64,000 bases of DNA, from contig JAEYSV010000064.1 in NCBI GenBank assembly GCA_023434365.1, positions 48,953 to 112,952 of the forward strand. Direction: 5' to 3'. The DNA comes from Bacillota bacterium. Its GTDB lineage: Bacteria > Bacillota > Clostridia > Lachnospirales > Lachnospiraceae. Of this stretch, positions 8,755 to 17,841 are shown piece after piece. The translations under genes were made by a program, and so were the position numbers. The notes under the pieces are model-generated. The model was not told where the DNA came from and searched no databases. It saw only the letters and a list, made by a program, of their open reading frames with translations. Positions within the stretch are counted from its first letter, which is position 1. Each line of letters starts with the position of its first letter.

Positions 8755-10056
8755 ATGATTATTTATGTAGTGCAGGATGGTGATACCATAGCATCAATAG
8801 CCAACGAATTCGGAGTATCAGAAAGTAGGTTACTACGTCAAAACTGCTTACCAAACGCCAACAATTTGGTTACAGGGCAAACCATCTTAATTACCGATCC
8901 GCAAGAAACATATATTGTAAAAGAAGGAGATAATTTATCGGAAATTGCTAAGAGTTATGGGATACCAATCATGCAATTATATCGCAATAATCCATACCTT
9001 TGGGACAGGGAGTATATCTATCCTGGTGAAGAGCTTATAATAAGTTATAATACAAAAGGAACAATTACTACAAGTGGCTATGCGTTTCCATATATTGATA
9101 GCAAAATCTTAAGAAAATCTCTACCTTACTTAACCTATCTTTCTATATTGAATTATAGAACGATGAAAGGTGGAGAGATTCAGTCATATTATGACGATTC
9201 GGAAATCATTAAGACTGCCAAGGAATTTGGTGTGCTGCCATTAATGCTTGTCTCTGGTGTTTCATTTCGGGGGGAGAGGGAACCTGAAATGATTTACGAA
9301 TTACTCTTAAACCCAGATTATCAGGAGAATCATGCCAAGAATATGTTAAGAATTCTGAAAGAAAAAGAGTATTATGGGGTAAATGTTACGATTACATATT
9401 TGAACAAAACGAACCAGGATCTTTATATCAATTGGCTGAATCGGATTACTTCTTATCTTAGCAAAGAAGGATATCCTGTGTTTGTTACGATAGATCCTAA
9501 TTTAATCACTGATGGCAATGAGTTACTATTTGAAGAAATCAATTATGCCTATTACAATAAAGTAATTGAAGAAATCTATGTAATGAGATTTTACTGGGGA
9601 ACTAACTATGGGCCTCCAATGCCCGTCAGTTCAATTCATAATATATCTTTATACATTAATTATATGAAACAGACAGTAGATCCGCAAAAAATTAATGTTG
9701 GATTTCCGTTGTTGGGATATGTATGGGAACTTCCTTATATGCGAGGATTATCAAAAGGAAATGCAATCTCATTAGATTCAGCCATTGAGTTAGCACTTTT
9801 GATGGGAGCAACAATACTTTTTGATGATGTTTCAAAAACACCATATTATGAATATAGTGTTGATGTTGATAAGGGCCATAATCATATCGTCTGGTTTGTA
9901 GATGCGAGAACAGTAAATGCAATTATGGACTTGGTTTTGGAGAATGAGCTTGGTGGAACAGGATTGTGGAATATTATGAACTTTTGTCCTCAGCTTTGGC
10001 AAATTATGATTTCAAACTTTACAATTGAAAAATTATTACCTGAAACAGATTCATAG
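8755..10056 (+). CDS. LysM-LysM-GH18-like protein, copy 1 (catalytic residues missing)
   Basis: 433 residues with no signal peptide. Two LysM peptidoglycan-binding domains occupy residues 1-46 (YVVQDGDTIASIANEFGV) and 52-98 (YIVKEGDNLSEIAKSYGI). From about 108 onward is a glycoside hydrolase 18 TIM barrel, the layout of the YaaH/SleL spore-cortex family, which lacks signal peptides because it is loaded onto the forespore. The GH18 active-site strand should read like GVNIDFEY. Here residues 208-215 are GVNVTITY, so both the Asp (212) and the catalytic Glu (214) are Thr. The barrel otherwise looks complete (FYWGTNYGPPMPV, WFVDARTVNAI, GGTGLWNIMNF). A spore-coat or cortex-binding structural role is inferred. 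No spore-specific promoter was confirmed. Confidence 0.85.
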   Translation: MIIYVVQDGDTIASIANEFGVSESRLLRQNCLPNANNLVTGQTILITDPQETYIVKEGDNLSEIAKSYGIPIMQLYRNNPYLWDREYIYPGEELIISYNTKGTITTSGYAFPYIDSKILRKSLPYLTYLSILNYRTMKGGEIQSYYDDSEIIKTAKEFGVLPLMLVSGVSFRGEREPEMIYELLLNPDYQENHAKNMLRILKEKEYYGVNVTITYLNKTNQDLYINWLNRITSYLSKEGYPVFVTIDPNLITDGNELLFEEINYAYYNKVIEEIYVMRFYWGTNYGPPMPVSSIHNISLYINYMKQTVDPQKINVGFPLLGYVWELPYMRGLSKGNAISLDSAIELALLMGATILFDDVSKTPYYEYSVDVDKGHNHIVWFVDARTVNAIMDLVLENELGGTGLWNIMNFCPQLWQIMISNFTIEKLLPETDS

Positions 10057-10143
10057 ATATTCACGGCAACGAAATGGTGCCATTTCATCATGTTTTCAAA
10101 GTTTTTACATATATTTATAGAAAATCAAGATAAAGGTATCGTT

Positions 10144-11445
10144 ATGATTATATATGTAGTGCAAGTTGGTGATACCATCACCTCAATAGCCAATAGATTT
10201 GGAATATCAGAAGCAAGGTTAGTTCGTGAAAATGGTTTACCGAATCCCAATCATTTGGTCATAGGCCAAGCTATCGTCATTACCAATCCCCAGGAAATAT
10301 ATATCGTAAAAGAAGAAGATAATTTATCCGATATTGCGAAAAATTATGGGATACCCATCATTCAAATATACCGCTATAATCCATACCTATGGGACAGGGA
10401 CCAGCTATATCCTGGTGAAGAACTTGTAATAAGTTATGATACACAGACTACAATTACGACCAATGCGTATGCCTTTCCGTATATTGACAATAACATTTTA
10501 AAAAAGTCGCTACCGAACTTAACCTATCTTTCTATCTTAAACTATAAAGCCTTAAGAGGGGGTCAAATAGAACCTTTCTATGACGATACGGATATTATAA
10601 AGACTGCCAAGGAATTTGGAGTGTTACCATTAATGCTTGTTACAAGTGTTTCATTTCGTGGTGAACGCAACCCTGAGGAGGTTTATGAATTACTGTTAAA
10701 CCCGGATTATCAGGAGATGCTTATACAGAGCATGATTAAGATATTAAAAGAAAAAGGGTATTATGGGATAAATATTACGATCACATTTTTAAATAAAAGT
10801 ACCCAACAACTTTATATAGATATGCTGAACCGAATTGCTTCTTATCTTAGTAAAGAAGGGTTTAAGCTTTTTGCTACTATAGATCCTGAGACAACCACGG
10901 ATTTAAATGAGCTACTACTTGAAGAAGAAAATGCTACACTGTACAATAGATTAGTTGATGACACGTACATAATGAGATTCTACTGGGGGACGCAATTTGG
11001 ACCTCCAAGACCCGTTGGTTCAGTTAGTAATATTTCATTTTACGTAAATTATTTTAAGGAGATGATAGAGCCTAAAAATATTAGTGTAGGATTTCCGTTA
11101 TTGGGGTATGACTGGGAACTTCCCTATATTCAAGGATACTCTAAAGCAAATGCAATCACTTTGGACGCAGCAATCGAATTGGCTCTAATTACAAAAACAT
11201 CAATTCTTTTTGATGAAGTTTCCAAAACACCATTTTACGAATTTAGTGTAGAAGTAAGTGGCAGAAAAGATGAGCATATTGTGTGGTTTGTTGATGCCAG
11301 AACGATTGATGAAATAATAAAATTGGTTCTTGATGATCGATTAGGCGGAACAGGTTTGTGGAATATAATGAACTTTGATCCACAACTTTGGCTAATTATA
11401 AACTCTAATTTTATGATTAAAAAATTACCTCCAGAGATGAATTAG
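10144..11445 (+). CDS. LysM-LysM-GH18-like protein, copy 2 (catalytic residues missing)
   Basis: I choose the ATG at 10144 rather than the upstream ATG at 10090. This start gives exactly 433 residues like both sister genes, begins with the same MIIYVVQ, and is preceded by the same AAAGGTAT ribosome site. Domains are as in copy 1: two LysM (1-46 and 52-98) and a GH18-like barrel. The active-site strand reads GINITITF, again Thr-Thr instead of Asp and Glu. This copy is the most diverged in surface residues (for example NPEEVYELL, RPVGSVSNIS). The three genes lie head to tail with about 90-bp gaps that also resemble each other, consistent with tandem duplication. Confidence 0.85.
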   Translation: MIIYVVQVGDTITSIANRFGISEARLVRENGLPNPNHLVIGQAIVITNPQEIYIVKEEDNLSDIAKNYGIPIIQIYRYNPYLWDRDQLYPGEELVISYDTQTTITTNAYAFPYIDNNILKKSLPNLTYLSILNYKALRGGQIEPFYDDTDIIKTAKEFGVLPLMLVTSVSFRGERNPEEVYELLLNPDYQEMLIQSMIKILKEKGYYGINITITFLNKSTQQLYIDMLNRIASYLSKEGFKLFATIDPETTTDLNELLLEEENATLYNRLVDDTYIMRFYWGTQFGPPRPVGSVSNISFYVNYFKEMIEPKNISVGFPLLGYDWELPYIQGYSKANAITLDAAIELALITKTSILFDEVSKTPFYEFSVEVSGRKDEHIVWFVDARTIDEIIKLVLDDRLGGTGLWNIMNFDPQLWLIINSNFMIKKLPPEMN

Positions 11446-11542
11446 TGGATGCAGCGTCAGTCAAAGGTGTACCAGGCACTAATCTGTAATGATTCTATAG
11501 TACTTAACATATATTGGTAAAAAATAAGATAAAGGTATAGTT

Positions 11543-12844
11543 ATGATTATTTATGTAGTGCAGGATGGTGATACCATCGCATCAATTGCCGATAGATTTG
11601 GAATATCAGAAGCAAGGTTACTTCGTGAGAATGGCTTACCCAATCCGAATAAGTTGGTCACAGGGCAAACCATAGTAATTACTAATCCGCAAGAGATATA
11701 TATTGTAAAAGAAGGAGATAATTTATCAGAAATTGCTAGTAGATATGGCATACCACTCATGCAATTATATCGAAATAATCCATATCTTTGGGAGAGAGAG
11801 TATATTTATCCTGGAGAAGAGATTGTAATCAGCTATGATACAATTGATACAATTATAACCAATGCTTATGCCTTTCCTTACATTGATAGTAAAATTTTAA
11901 CCAAAGCATTGCCTTACTTGACCTATCTCTCTATCTTAAATTATAAAACCTTAAGAAGAGGCGAGATTGAGTCGTTCTATGATGACACAGATATTATTAA
12001 GATCGCAAAGGAATTTGGAGTGTTACCAATAATGCTTGTAACATCTGTTTCTGTACGGGGAGAGCGAGATCCAGAAATGGTTTATGAAATACTATTAAAC
12101 CCAGAGTATCAGGTTAGGCATGCACAGAGTATGCTTAATGTGATGAAAGAAAAAGGATATTATGGGGTAAATATAACGATTACATTTTTAAATAATACTA
12201 ACCAAGAACTGTATCTGAATTATCTTGAACGGGTTGCCTCTATCCTTAATAAAGAAGGGTATCCGGTTTTTATAACAATAGATCCCAATTTTATAACAGA
12301 CGGAAATGAGTTGCTTTTTGAAGAAGTTAATTATACACAGTATAATAGAATCACCAAGGAAACATACATTATGAGTTTTTACTGGGGGACTCAGTATGGA
12401 CCACCTATGCCTGTTGGTTCCGTTGAAAATATATCACTATATGTAGATTATCTGAAACAAATGATGGAATCTGATAAAATCAATGTGGGTTTCCCTGTCT
12501 TGGGATATGAGTGGGCACTTCCCTATATTGAAGGGTTTTCAAAAGGAAATGCAATTTCGCTAGATGGAGCCATTGAATTGGCACTTTTGATGAAAGCAAC
12601 CATTATGTTTGATGATGTTTCAAAAACGCCATATTTTGAATATAGTATTAATGCACAGAATAAGCAAAGTCAATACATCGTCTGGTTTGTGGATGCAAGA
12701 ACATTAGCCGCAATCATTGAGTTAGTTATAAATAATAAGCTTGGAGGAATGGGATTATGGAATATTATGAACTTTTATCCACAGCTATGGCTTATGGTTA
12801 ATTCTACCTTTGAAATTGAAAAAATATCGCCTGAATTGAGCTGA
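11543..12844 (+). CDS. LysM-LysM-GH18-like protein, copy 3 (catalytic residues missing)
   Basis: 433 residues, colinear with copies 1 and 2, and the closest of the three to copy 1. LysM domains are at 1-46 and 52-98. The GH18-like barrel has GVNITITF at the active-site strand (Asp and Glu replaced by Thr). The shared ribosome site AAAGGTAT lies 7-8 bases before the ATG. The stop codon sits inside the left arm of a perfect 20-bp terminator stem, which ends the three-gene cluster. Keeping the full barrel but losing the same two acidic residues in all three copies suggests a selected non-catalytic carbohydrate-binding or structural role. Confidence 0.85.
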   Translation: MIIYVVQDGDTIASIADRFGISEARLLRENGLPNPNKLVTGQTIVITNPQEIYIVKEGDNLSEIASRYGIPLMQLYRNNPYLWEREYIYPGEEIVISYDTIDTIITNAYAFPYIDSKILTKALPYLTYLSILNYKTLRRGEIESFYDDTDIIKIAKEFGVLPIMLVTSVSVRGERDPEMVYEILLNPEYQVRHAQSMLNVMKEKGYYGVNITITFLNNTNQELYLNYLERVASILNKEGYPVFITIDPNFITDGNELLFEEVNYTQYNRITKETYIMSFYWGTQYGPPMPVGSVENISLYVDYLKQMMESDKINVGFPVLGYEWALPYIEGFSKGNAISLDGAIELALLMKATIMFDDVSKTPYFEYSINAQNKQSQYIVWFVDARTLAAIIELVINNKLGGMGLWNIMNFYPQLWLMVNSTFEIEKISPELS

Positions 12845-12893
12845 TATAGGAAAGGCCTTGTGATTAGACAAGGCCTTTCCTATATCAGTTTTT
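12841..12893. terminator. Bidirectional terminator, perfect 20-bp stem
   Basis: Left arm 12841-12860 and right arm 12869-12888 are perfect reverse complements with an 8-base loop, followed by TTTTT on the + strand. It lies between the convergent LysM copy 3 and tetR genes and overlaps the stops of both. Its arm starts with TGATATAGGAAA, also found in the hairpin at 37485-37535. Confidence 0.9.
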
Positions 12894-13464
12894 AGTCGTC
12901 ATTAAGATGAGTTGCCTTAAAAGGAATGGCCATCAGAAGTAGATTGCTGATATACTCTGGTGACTCCTTTGTACCATCTTGAATCCATAGCTTAAATACA
13001 CTAATCATCCCGGTAGTTACAAAAGCTTCAAGATATTTCCTTACGGTTGCGTCCATCGGCCGGTTATATTGAGAAGATACCAATTGAGACAACTCCATGA
13101 TGTCTTTCTGAAATACATAGTTACTGTTTTCTCCGAGTAAAACATCAAATAATACGGCATTTTTTTTGGCATACTCCAAAATAGTCGTAAACTGAAGCGT
13201 TGGAAATTGGGGATTCTGTTCCTCATGGATCTGATCATCTAGATACTGCATAACATTAGACAGTACTTCCTTCTCTATCTGATGGAGCAGATCATAGGGG
13301 TCAGCGTAGTGGGAATAAAATGTACTTCGATTAATATCTGCTTTTTCACACAGCTCTTTTACGCTAATGTTAGAGATATGCTTCTCTTGTAATAATTCTA
13401 TCAATGCTTCTTTTAATAGGTTTTTCGTATATTTTACCCTGCGGTCAATTTTTTCTTGTTTCAT
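12892..13464 (-). CDS. TetR/AcrR family repressor
   Basis: I take the ATG at 13464 (190 residues) as start because GGAGG lies 5 bases before it. A further in-frame TTG and ATG a few codons upstream overlap that site. The N-terminal 60 residues hold the TetR DNA-binding helix-turn-helix: LLQEKHISNISVKELCEKADINRSTFYSHYADPYDLL. The rest is the helical ligand-binding and dimer domain of the small-TetR type. It is divergent from the MMPL exporter and faces a shared region with a CAACA-TTG-TGTTG dyad inside the exporter promoter. It therefore very probably represses the exporter operon (and itself) until a substrate binds. Confidence 0.9.
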   Translation of the reverse strand: MKQEKIDRRVKYTKNLLKEALIELLQEKHISNISVKELCEKADINRSTFYSHYADPYDLLHQIEKEVLSNVMQYLDDQIHEEQNPQFPTLQFTTILEYAKKNAVLFDVLLGENSNYVFQKDIMELSQLVSSQYNRPMDATVRKYLEAFVTTGMISVFKLWIQDGTKESPEYISNLLLMAIPFKATHLNDD

Positions 13465-13644
13465 CATTTCCTCCAATCATAGCGAATATTCGTAATCCGT
13501 TTTGCTACATGTTCATAAACTACTAATAAACTTAATTTCCATTTAGAGTAGAAGATATGCTTGCCTAATAGGTTAATTTTTTATAAACTCCCAACATTAG
13601 TAGGAAAAGTGTTGCCCATCAAACAAAAATCTCAATTTTGATGG

Positions 13645-13705
13645 TTGTAATCCAACATTGTGTTGATTATAATACATTTGATTTAATTTTACAACTATGT
13701 GTTGT
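13645..13705 (+). promoter_or_regulatory. Promoter and TetR operator of the MMPL operon
   Basis: TTGTAA at 13645-13650 and TATAAT at 13668-13673 are 17 bases apart. Between them lies the dyad CAACA-TTG-TGTTG (13653-13665). A second related dyad, ACAAC-TATGT-GTTGT, lies at 13691-13705 just before the ribosome site. A repressor bound at the first would block RNA polymerase directly. Assignment to the adjacent TetR is inference. Confidence 0.65.
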
Positions 13706-13719
13706 CATAAGGAGGAACA

Positions 13720-15780
13720 ATGGGAAAGATAGCATCTTTGATTGTTAAGTATCAAAAATCAATCATTATCAGTTTCGGAATATTGATTATAATCAGTATT
13801 TTCTTACAGGGGTTAGTTTCAGTTAATTATGATATGGTAGATTACCTTCCACCACATGCCCAGTCAACGAAGGCAATTGAGATTATGGAGGAAGAATTCA
13901 CACAGACAATGCCCAATGCCAATGTCATGATAAGAAATGTTTCCCTCACAGAAGCACTCTCCTATAAGAAACAGCTGTCAGAGATTAAAGGAGTTAGCGC
14001 TGTACTATGGCTTGATGATGTGATTGATGTGAAAGTACCTTTGGAAATGGCTGATTCCAGTCAGGTAGAGGGGTTTTACAAAGAACATAATGCGCTTTAT
14101 ACGGTAACGATAGAAAAGGGAATGGAAGAAGACACCTGCCAAGAGATTCTTGACTTAATCGGGGAAGAGAACGCCCTAGCTGGTGATGCACCAGACCTAG
14201 TTGCAGCGCAAAATGCTGCCGGATCAGAGGTAACGAATGCCATGCTGATTCTGGTACCAATTATAATACTTATCCTGATATTATCGACCTCCTCATGGAT
14301 GGAACCGGTGTTTTTTATGGTCGCTATTGGGATATCAATTATCATTAACATGGGAACCAATGTTTTTGTGGGAGAGATATCATTTGTCACCAGTTCCGTT
14401 ACGCCAATCCTACAATTAGCCTGCTCGCTAGACTATGCCATATTCTTACTGCACAGTTTTGCTAAAAACCGTAACAAATACTCAGATGTATCCATTGCGA
14501 TGCAGCATTCCATAAGGGAGTCGATGACAACTGTTGCTGCCAGTGCAGCTACTACCGTGTTCGGATTTTTAGCACTTGTATTTATGGATTTTGGGATTGG
14601 AGCAGACCTTGGTATCAATTTGGCCAAAGGAATTGTATTCAGCTTCTTGTCCGTCATGATTTTTTTACCTGCTTTGGCACTTCGCTTATATAAAATGATT
14701 GATAAAACAAAACATAAGGAATTTTTACCAGAATTTAAGATGCTGTATAAAGTATTATCAAAGGTCTTTATTCCGGTTGCAATTGTGATGTTTCTCTTTA
14801 TCGTTCCTAGTTTTTTAGGTCAGGGAAAGGTGGAGTTTTTGTATGGAACCAGTTCTAACACCTCCTCATCCCGAAGTGGGTTAGATCGAATCGCCATAGC
14901 TGAGGAATTTGATCAATCGACGATTGTGGCACTTATTGTACCAAAAGGAGAACCAGCAAAGGAGCAGGAGCTATGCGAAGCCTTAGCAGATCTAAAGCAC
15001 ATTACAAGTGTGACTTCTTATGTGTCTACGGTCGGAACTGTCATTCCAGCTGATTTCTTACCAAAAGAGATTCAGGAACAGTTTTATTCCGAGAATTATA
15101 CTAGAATTATCCTTTATACGGATACGCCTCCAGAGGGCAAAGTTGCCTTTGAGACGATAGACCAGATTAATGACATTGCCAGACCACTCTACGGGGACCA
15201 GGTCTATATGGCTGGGCAGAGTGCTAACACCAATGATATGAAAGAAGTCGTTTCCCAAGATACCAAGGTAGTGAATATCGTAGCAATACTGGCGATCTTT
15301 TTCGTATTGCTAGTAACCTTCCGATCAGCAATGTTACCTATATTATTACTGTTAACTATTGAAATTGGTATCTGGATTAACCTGGCTATCCCGTATTTTA
15401 ACGGAATTGCCATCAGTTTTATGGGGTATCTGATTATCAGTTCGGTTCAGCTTGGAGCAACAGTCGACTATGCAATTCTATTAACTAACAATTATCTGCA
15501 GAAGCGAGCAGAGTATGATAAACGGGAGGCCGTAAGAAAAGCGTGGCTCAAATCATTTGAACCAATCATGGTGTCAGGCACCATATTAGCCACAGCTGGA
15601 TTTACGCTATATGCCACTTCCACCAATCCGGTTATCTATGAGATGGGAATGCTGGTGGGCAGAGGAGCGCTTCTGTCAATCGGTATGGTTCTGTTATTCC
15701 TACCGGCCATGTTCTTATTGTTTGACCGTGTAATTGAAAAAACAACGTATCGATCCAATTATTATAAAAAGCAGAATTAG
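13720..15780 (+). CDS. MMPL/RND family exporter
   Basis: 686 residues with the duplicated MMPL layout. Each half has one N-terminal membrane helix, an extracytoplasmic domain, and then a block of five or six helices. Each membrane block carries the proton-relay Asp-Tyr pair: ACSLDYAIFLLHSF near residue 238 and GATVDYAILLTNNYL near residue 583. The YDMVDYLPPHAQSTKAIEIMEEEF segment is typical of the first periplasmic-type domain. Such proteins use the proton gradient to move lipids, siderophores or drugs outward. The ribosome site AGGAGG is 5 bases before the ATG. The next gene starts 10 bases after the stop and encodes a secreted LxxG-repeat protein, so the two likely form one export complex under TetR control. 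Confidence 0.9.
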   Translation: MGKIASLIVKYQKSIIISFGILIIISIFLQGLVSVNYDMVDYLPPHAQSTKAIEIMEEEFTQTMPNANVMIRNVSLTEALSYKKQLSEIKGVSAVLWLDDVIDVKVPLEMADSSQVEGFYKEHNALYTVTIEKGMEEDTCQEILDLIGEENALAGDAPDLVAAQNAAGSEVTNAMLILVPIIILILILSTSSWMEPVFFMVAIGISIIINMGTNVFVGEISFVTSSVTPILQLACSLDYAIFLLHSFAKNRNKYSDVSIAMQHSIRESMTTVAASAATTVFGFLALVFMDFGIGADLGINLAKGIVFSFLSVMIFLPALALRLYKMIDKTKHKEFLPEFKMLYKVLSKVFIPVAIVMFLFIVPSFLGQGKVEFLYGTSSNTSSSRSGLDRIAIAEEFDQSTIVALIVPKGEPAKEQELCEALADLKHITSVTSYVSTVGTVIPADFLPKEIQEQFYSENYTRIILYTDTPPEGKVAFETIDQINDIARPLYGDQVYMAGQSANTNDMKEVVSQDTKVVNIVAILAIFFVLLVTFRSAMLPILLLLTIEIGIWINLAIPYFNGIAISFMGYLIISSVQLGATVDYAILLTNNYLQKRAEYDKREAVRKAWLKSFEPIMVSGTILATAGFTLYATSTNPVIYEMGMLVGRGALLSIGMVLLFLPAMFLLFDRVIEKTTYRSNYYKKQN

Positions 15781-15790
15781 GAGGCAGGTT

Positions 15791-17704
15791 ATGAAATCAA
15801 AACGATTCAGCAGAGTGTTAGCTCTACTTTTACTATTAATCTTAGTCGTGAATCCGACCGTGTTGTCTAATCAGAACACGCAGGTTGCCGCAGAAATGAT
15901 GACATCAGCGAATAGATGGAATATGTCAGTGGATAGCACGAATACGTCAACAGAGTTAATTAATAATACTACTCAAATCATAACGAATAGTGCAGACATC
16001 GAAAAGAAAGACGAAGTGCTGTATGGCGATCTAGATGCCAATGGTAATGTGAAGTCCATCTATGCAGTTAATCAGTTTCATGTAACAAAGGCTGGGACGG
16101 TCGTAGATTACGGCAAGTATTCCTCAGTACTTAATCTTACTACCACCAATCCCATCAAGCAAAACGAGGAGGCCATTACCTTTGATGCCCAAGAAGGAGC
16201 CTTCTATTATCAAGGGAATCTAGAGGAAACGAAGCTGCCATGGAGCATTGCCATCACTTATACTCTAGATGGAAAAGAAATCAGCGCATCAGAACTAGCT
16301 GGCCAATCCGGAGAGATAAGCATTCATTTTGTGACAAAGAAACATCCAGAGGTTGATCCAACATTTTATGACAACTATATGCTTCAAGCCACATTTAATC
16401 TTGGCAATGAGGTGTTTTCGAATATCAAAGCTGACGGTGCAACACTTGCGGTAGCAGGCAAGAATACTTCCGTGAATTATACGGTCATGCCAAAAAATGA
16501 TGCAGATGCGTATATCACAGCACAGGTAACAAACTTTCATATGGAGGGAGTCCAGATCTCGGGAATTCCGTTCTCTGTAAACATCGATCTATCAGATACC
16601 GATGGCATGTTAGATGATTTTGATCAGCTGACTGACGCCATTGGGGAGTTGAACAGTGGAGTAGGTGACCTTAACGAAGGCGCCAAAAGTCTAACAGAAG
16701 GTGCAACCAAACTCGAAAATGGTTCCACAAGTATCGAGGAGGCGCTGACGCAGTTAAGTGGTAATTCCACGAAAATAATCAATGGTTCGAATAAGATAAA
16801 GACGGCCTTAAACCAAATAGATAAAGCACTCGAATCCTCTTCTTTTGGGGATATTGATTCCATCAGCACACTCGCGGAAACCCTTACCCAGATGGCAGAC
16901 GGAGTGCATGCGGTATCTGGCGGATTAGAGAAGTTAAATACAGGCTTTCAAACCGCCTATCAGTTGCTTGACCAGGCAATCAAAACGGTGCCTGACACCT
17001 TACTAACGAAAGAACAGATCCAAGAACTTTACTTGGCAGTATTATCAACGAATCAGGAACTAAGTAGTTCCCTTGATGTTCTAGTAGCTTCCTATACTTC
17101 GGCGTTAACTATCAAGGGTACCTATCAGCAACTAAAGCCAGCATTTGATGCAGTGGGAACTACCATCAGCACCCTGACCCCAACGCTTACTCAGATGGAA
17201 AAGGGACTACGCACCATGGCTACCCAGTTGACGAAGACATTTTCCACCAAGGATATAGCAAAACAAATCAAAGAGCTAACCACAGGACTTAATACCTTAG
17301 CTACCAATTACACCGATTTTCATAAAGGCTTAGTCACTTATATGAATGGTGTCACCGAAGTATCAAAAGGATATGGCGAGTTTCAGGATGGCTTATCTGA
17401 CTACAGCGATGGCATAGGCTCCTTCCAAGAAGGCATATCAAAACTTCATGACGGAACCAAGGAATTAGCAGAAGAAACAGCAACTCTTCCAGAAGATGTG
17501 AATAATAAAATAAAGGAAATGGGAGAAGAGTACAGCGGAAAAGAGTTTGAACCAGTCTCTTTCCTTTCTACCAAAAATGAACAGGTTTATCTGGTACAGT
17601 TTGTGTTAAAGACTGCGGAGATCAGTTTGCCAGAAAAAGAAGAGATTACAGAAGAAGTACAGGAAAAAGAGACTATCTGGGATCGGTTTATCCAGTTGTT
17701 CTAG
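15791..17704 (+). CDS. Secreted YhgE/Pip-like LxxG-repeat protein, MMPL partner
   Basis: The start at 15791 (AGGAGGCAGG before the ATG) gives 637 residues. An upstream in-frame ATG lies inside the exporter gene and has no site. Residues 1-33 are a signal peptide or anchor (MKSKRFSRVLALLLLLILVVNP). The middle has heptad repeats of the LxxG type (LNSGVGDLNEGAKSLTEGATKLENG, around 280-310, and YSDGIGSFQEGISKLHDGTKEL, around 540-565). These flank long helical segments, as in YhgE/Pip and other partners of MMPL proteins. Unlike YhgE/Pip there is no C-terminal membrane block; the protein ends with a short amphipathic tail (TIWDRFIQLF). Likely an extracellular extension of the exporter. Confidence 0.8.
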   Translation: MKSKRFSRVLALLLLLILVVNPTVLSNQNTQVAAEMMTSANRWNMSVDSTNTSTELINNTTQIITNSADIEKKDEVLYGDLDANGNVKSIYAVNQFHVTKAGTVVDYGKYSSVLNLTTTNPIKQNEEAITFDAQEGAFYYQGNLEETKLPWSIAITYTLDGKEISASELAGQSGEISIHFVTKKHPEVDPTFYDNYMLQATFNLGNEVFSNIKADGATLAVAGKNTSVNYTVMPKNDADAYITAQVTNFHMEGVQISGIPFSVNIDLSDTDGMLDDFDQLTDAIGELNSGVGDLNEGAKSLTEGATKLENGSTSIEEALTQLSGNSTKIINGSNKIKTALNQIDKALESSSFGDIDSISTLAETLTQMADGVHAVSGGLEKLNTGFQTAYQLLDQAIKTVPDTLLTKEQIQELYLAVLSTNQELSSSLDVLVASYTSALTIKGTYQQLKPAFDAVGTTISTLTPTLTQMEKGLRTMATQLTKTFSTKDIAKQIKELTTGLNTLATNYTDFHKGLVTYMNGVTEVSKGYGEFQDGLSDYSDGIGSFQEGISKLHDGTKELAEETATLPEDVNNKIKEMGEEYSGKEFEPVSFLSTKNEQVYLVQFVLKTAEISLPEKEEITEEVQEKETIWDRFIQLF

Positions 17705-17721
17705 GGGATAATAAAATAAAG

Positions 17722-17756
17722 TAAAATAAACGCACTCATCGAGTGCGTTTATTTTA
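17722..17756. terminator. Terminator after the MMPL operon
   Basis: A perfect 16-bp stem (17722-17737 with 17741-17756) closes a three-base loop. The core is CGCACTC-ATC-GAGTGCG with A/T-rich outer arms, so it can work in either direction. Confidence 0.9.
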
Positions 17757-17781
17757 TAGTGGTAAACATGTATTTCAAAGG

Positions 17782-17828
17782 TTGACATCTGTAGTACGAT
17801 TACATATAATAGGTTTACAATAGTAAAC
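17782..17828 (+). promoter_or_regulatory. Promoter with BlaI-type operator
   Basis: TTGACA (17782-17787), 17-base spacer, TATAAT (17805-17810). Immediately downstream, over the expected transcription start, is the dyad GTTTAC-AATA-GTAAAC (17813-17828). BlaI/MecI repressors bind TACA/TGTA-like dyads in this position, so autoregulation of the following pair is likely. Confidence 0.75.
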
Positions 17829-17841
17829 TTGAGGTGAAAAG

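Noticed and set aside
10090..10143. 18-residue N-terminal extension of LysM copy 2
   Set aside because: Both sister genes begin at MIIYVV with the same ribosome site, and using 10144 makes all three 433 residues.
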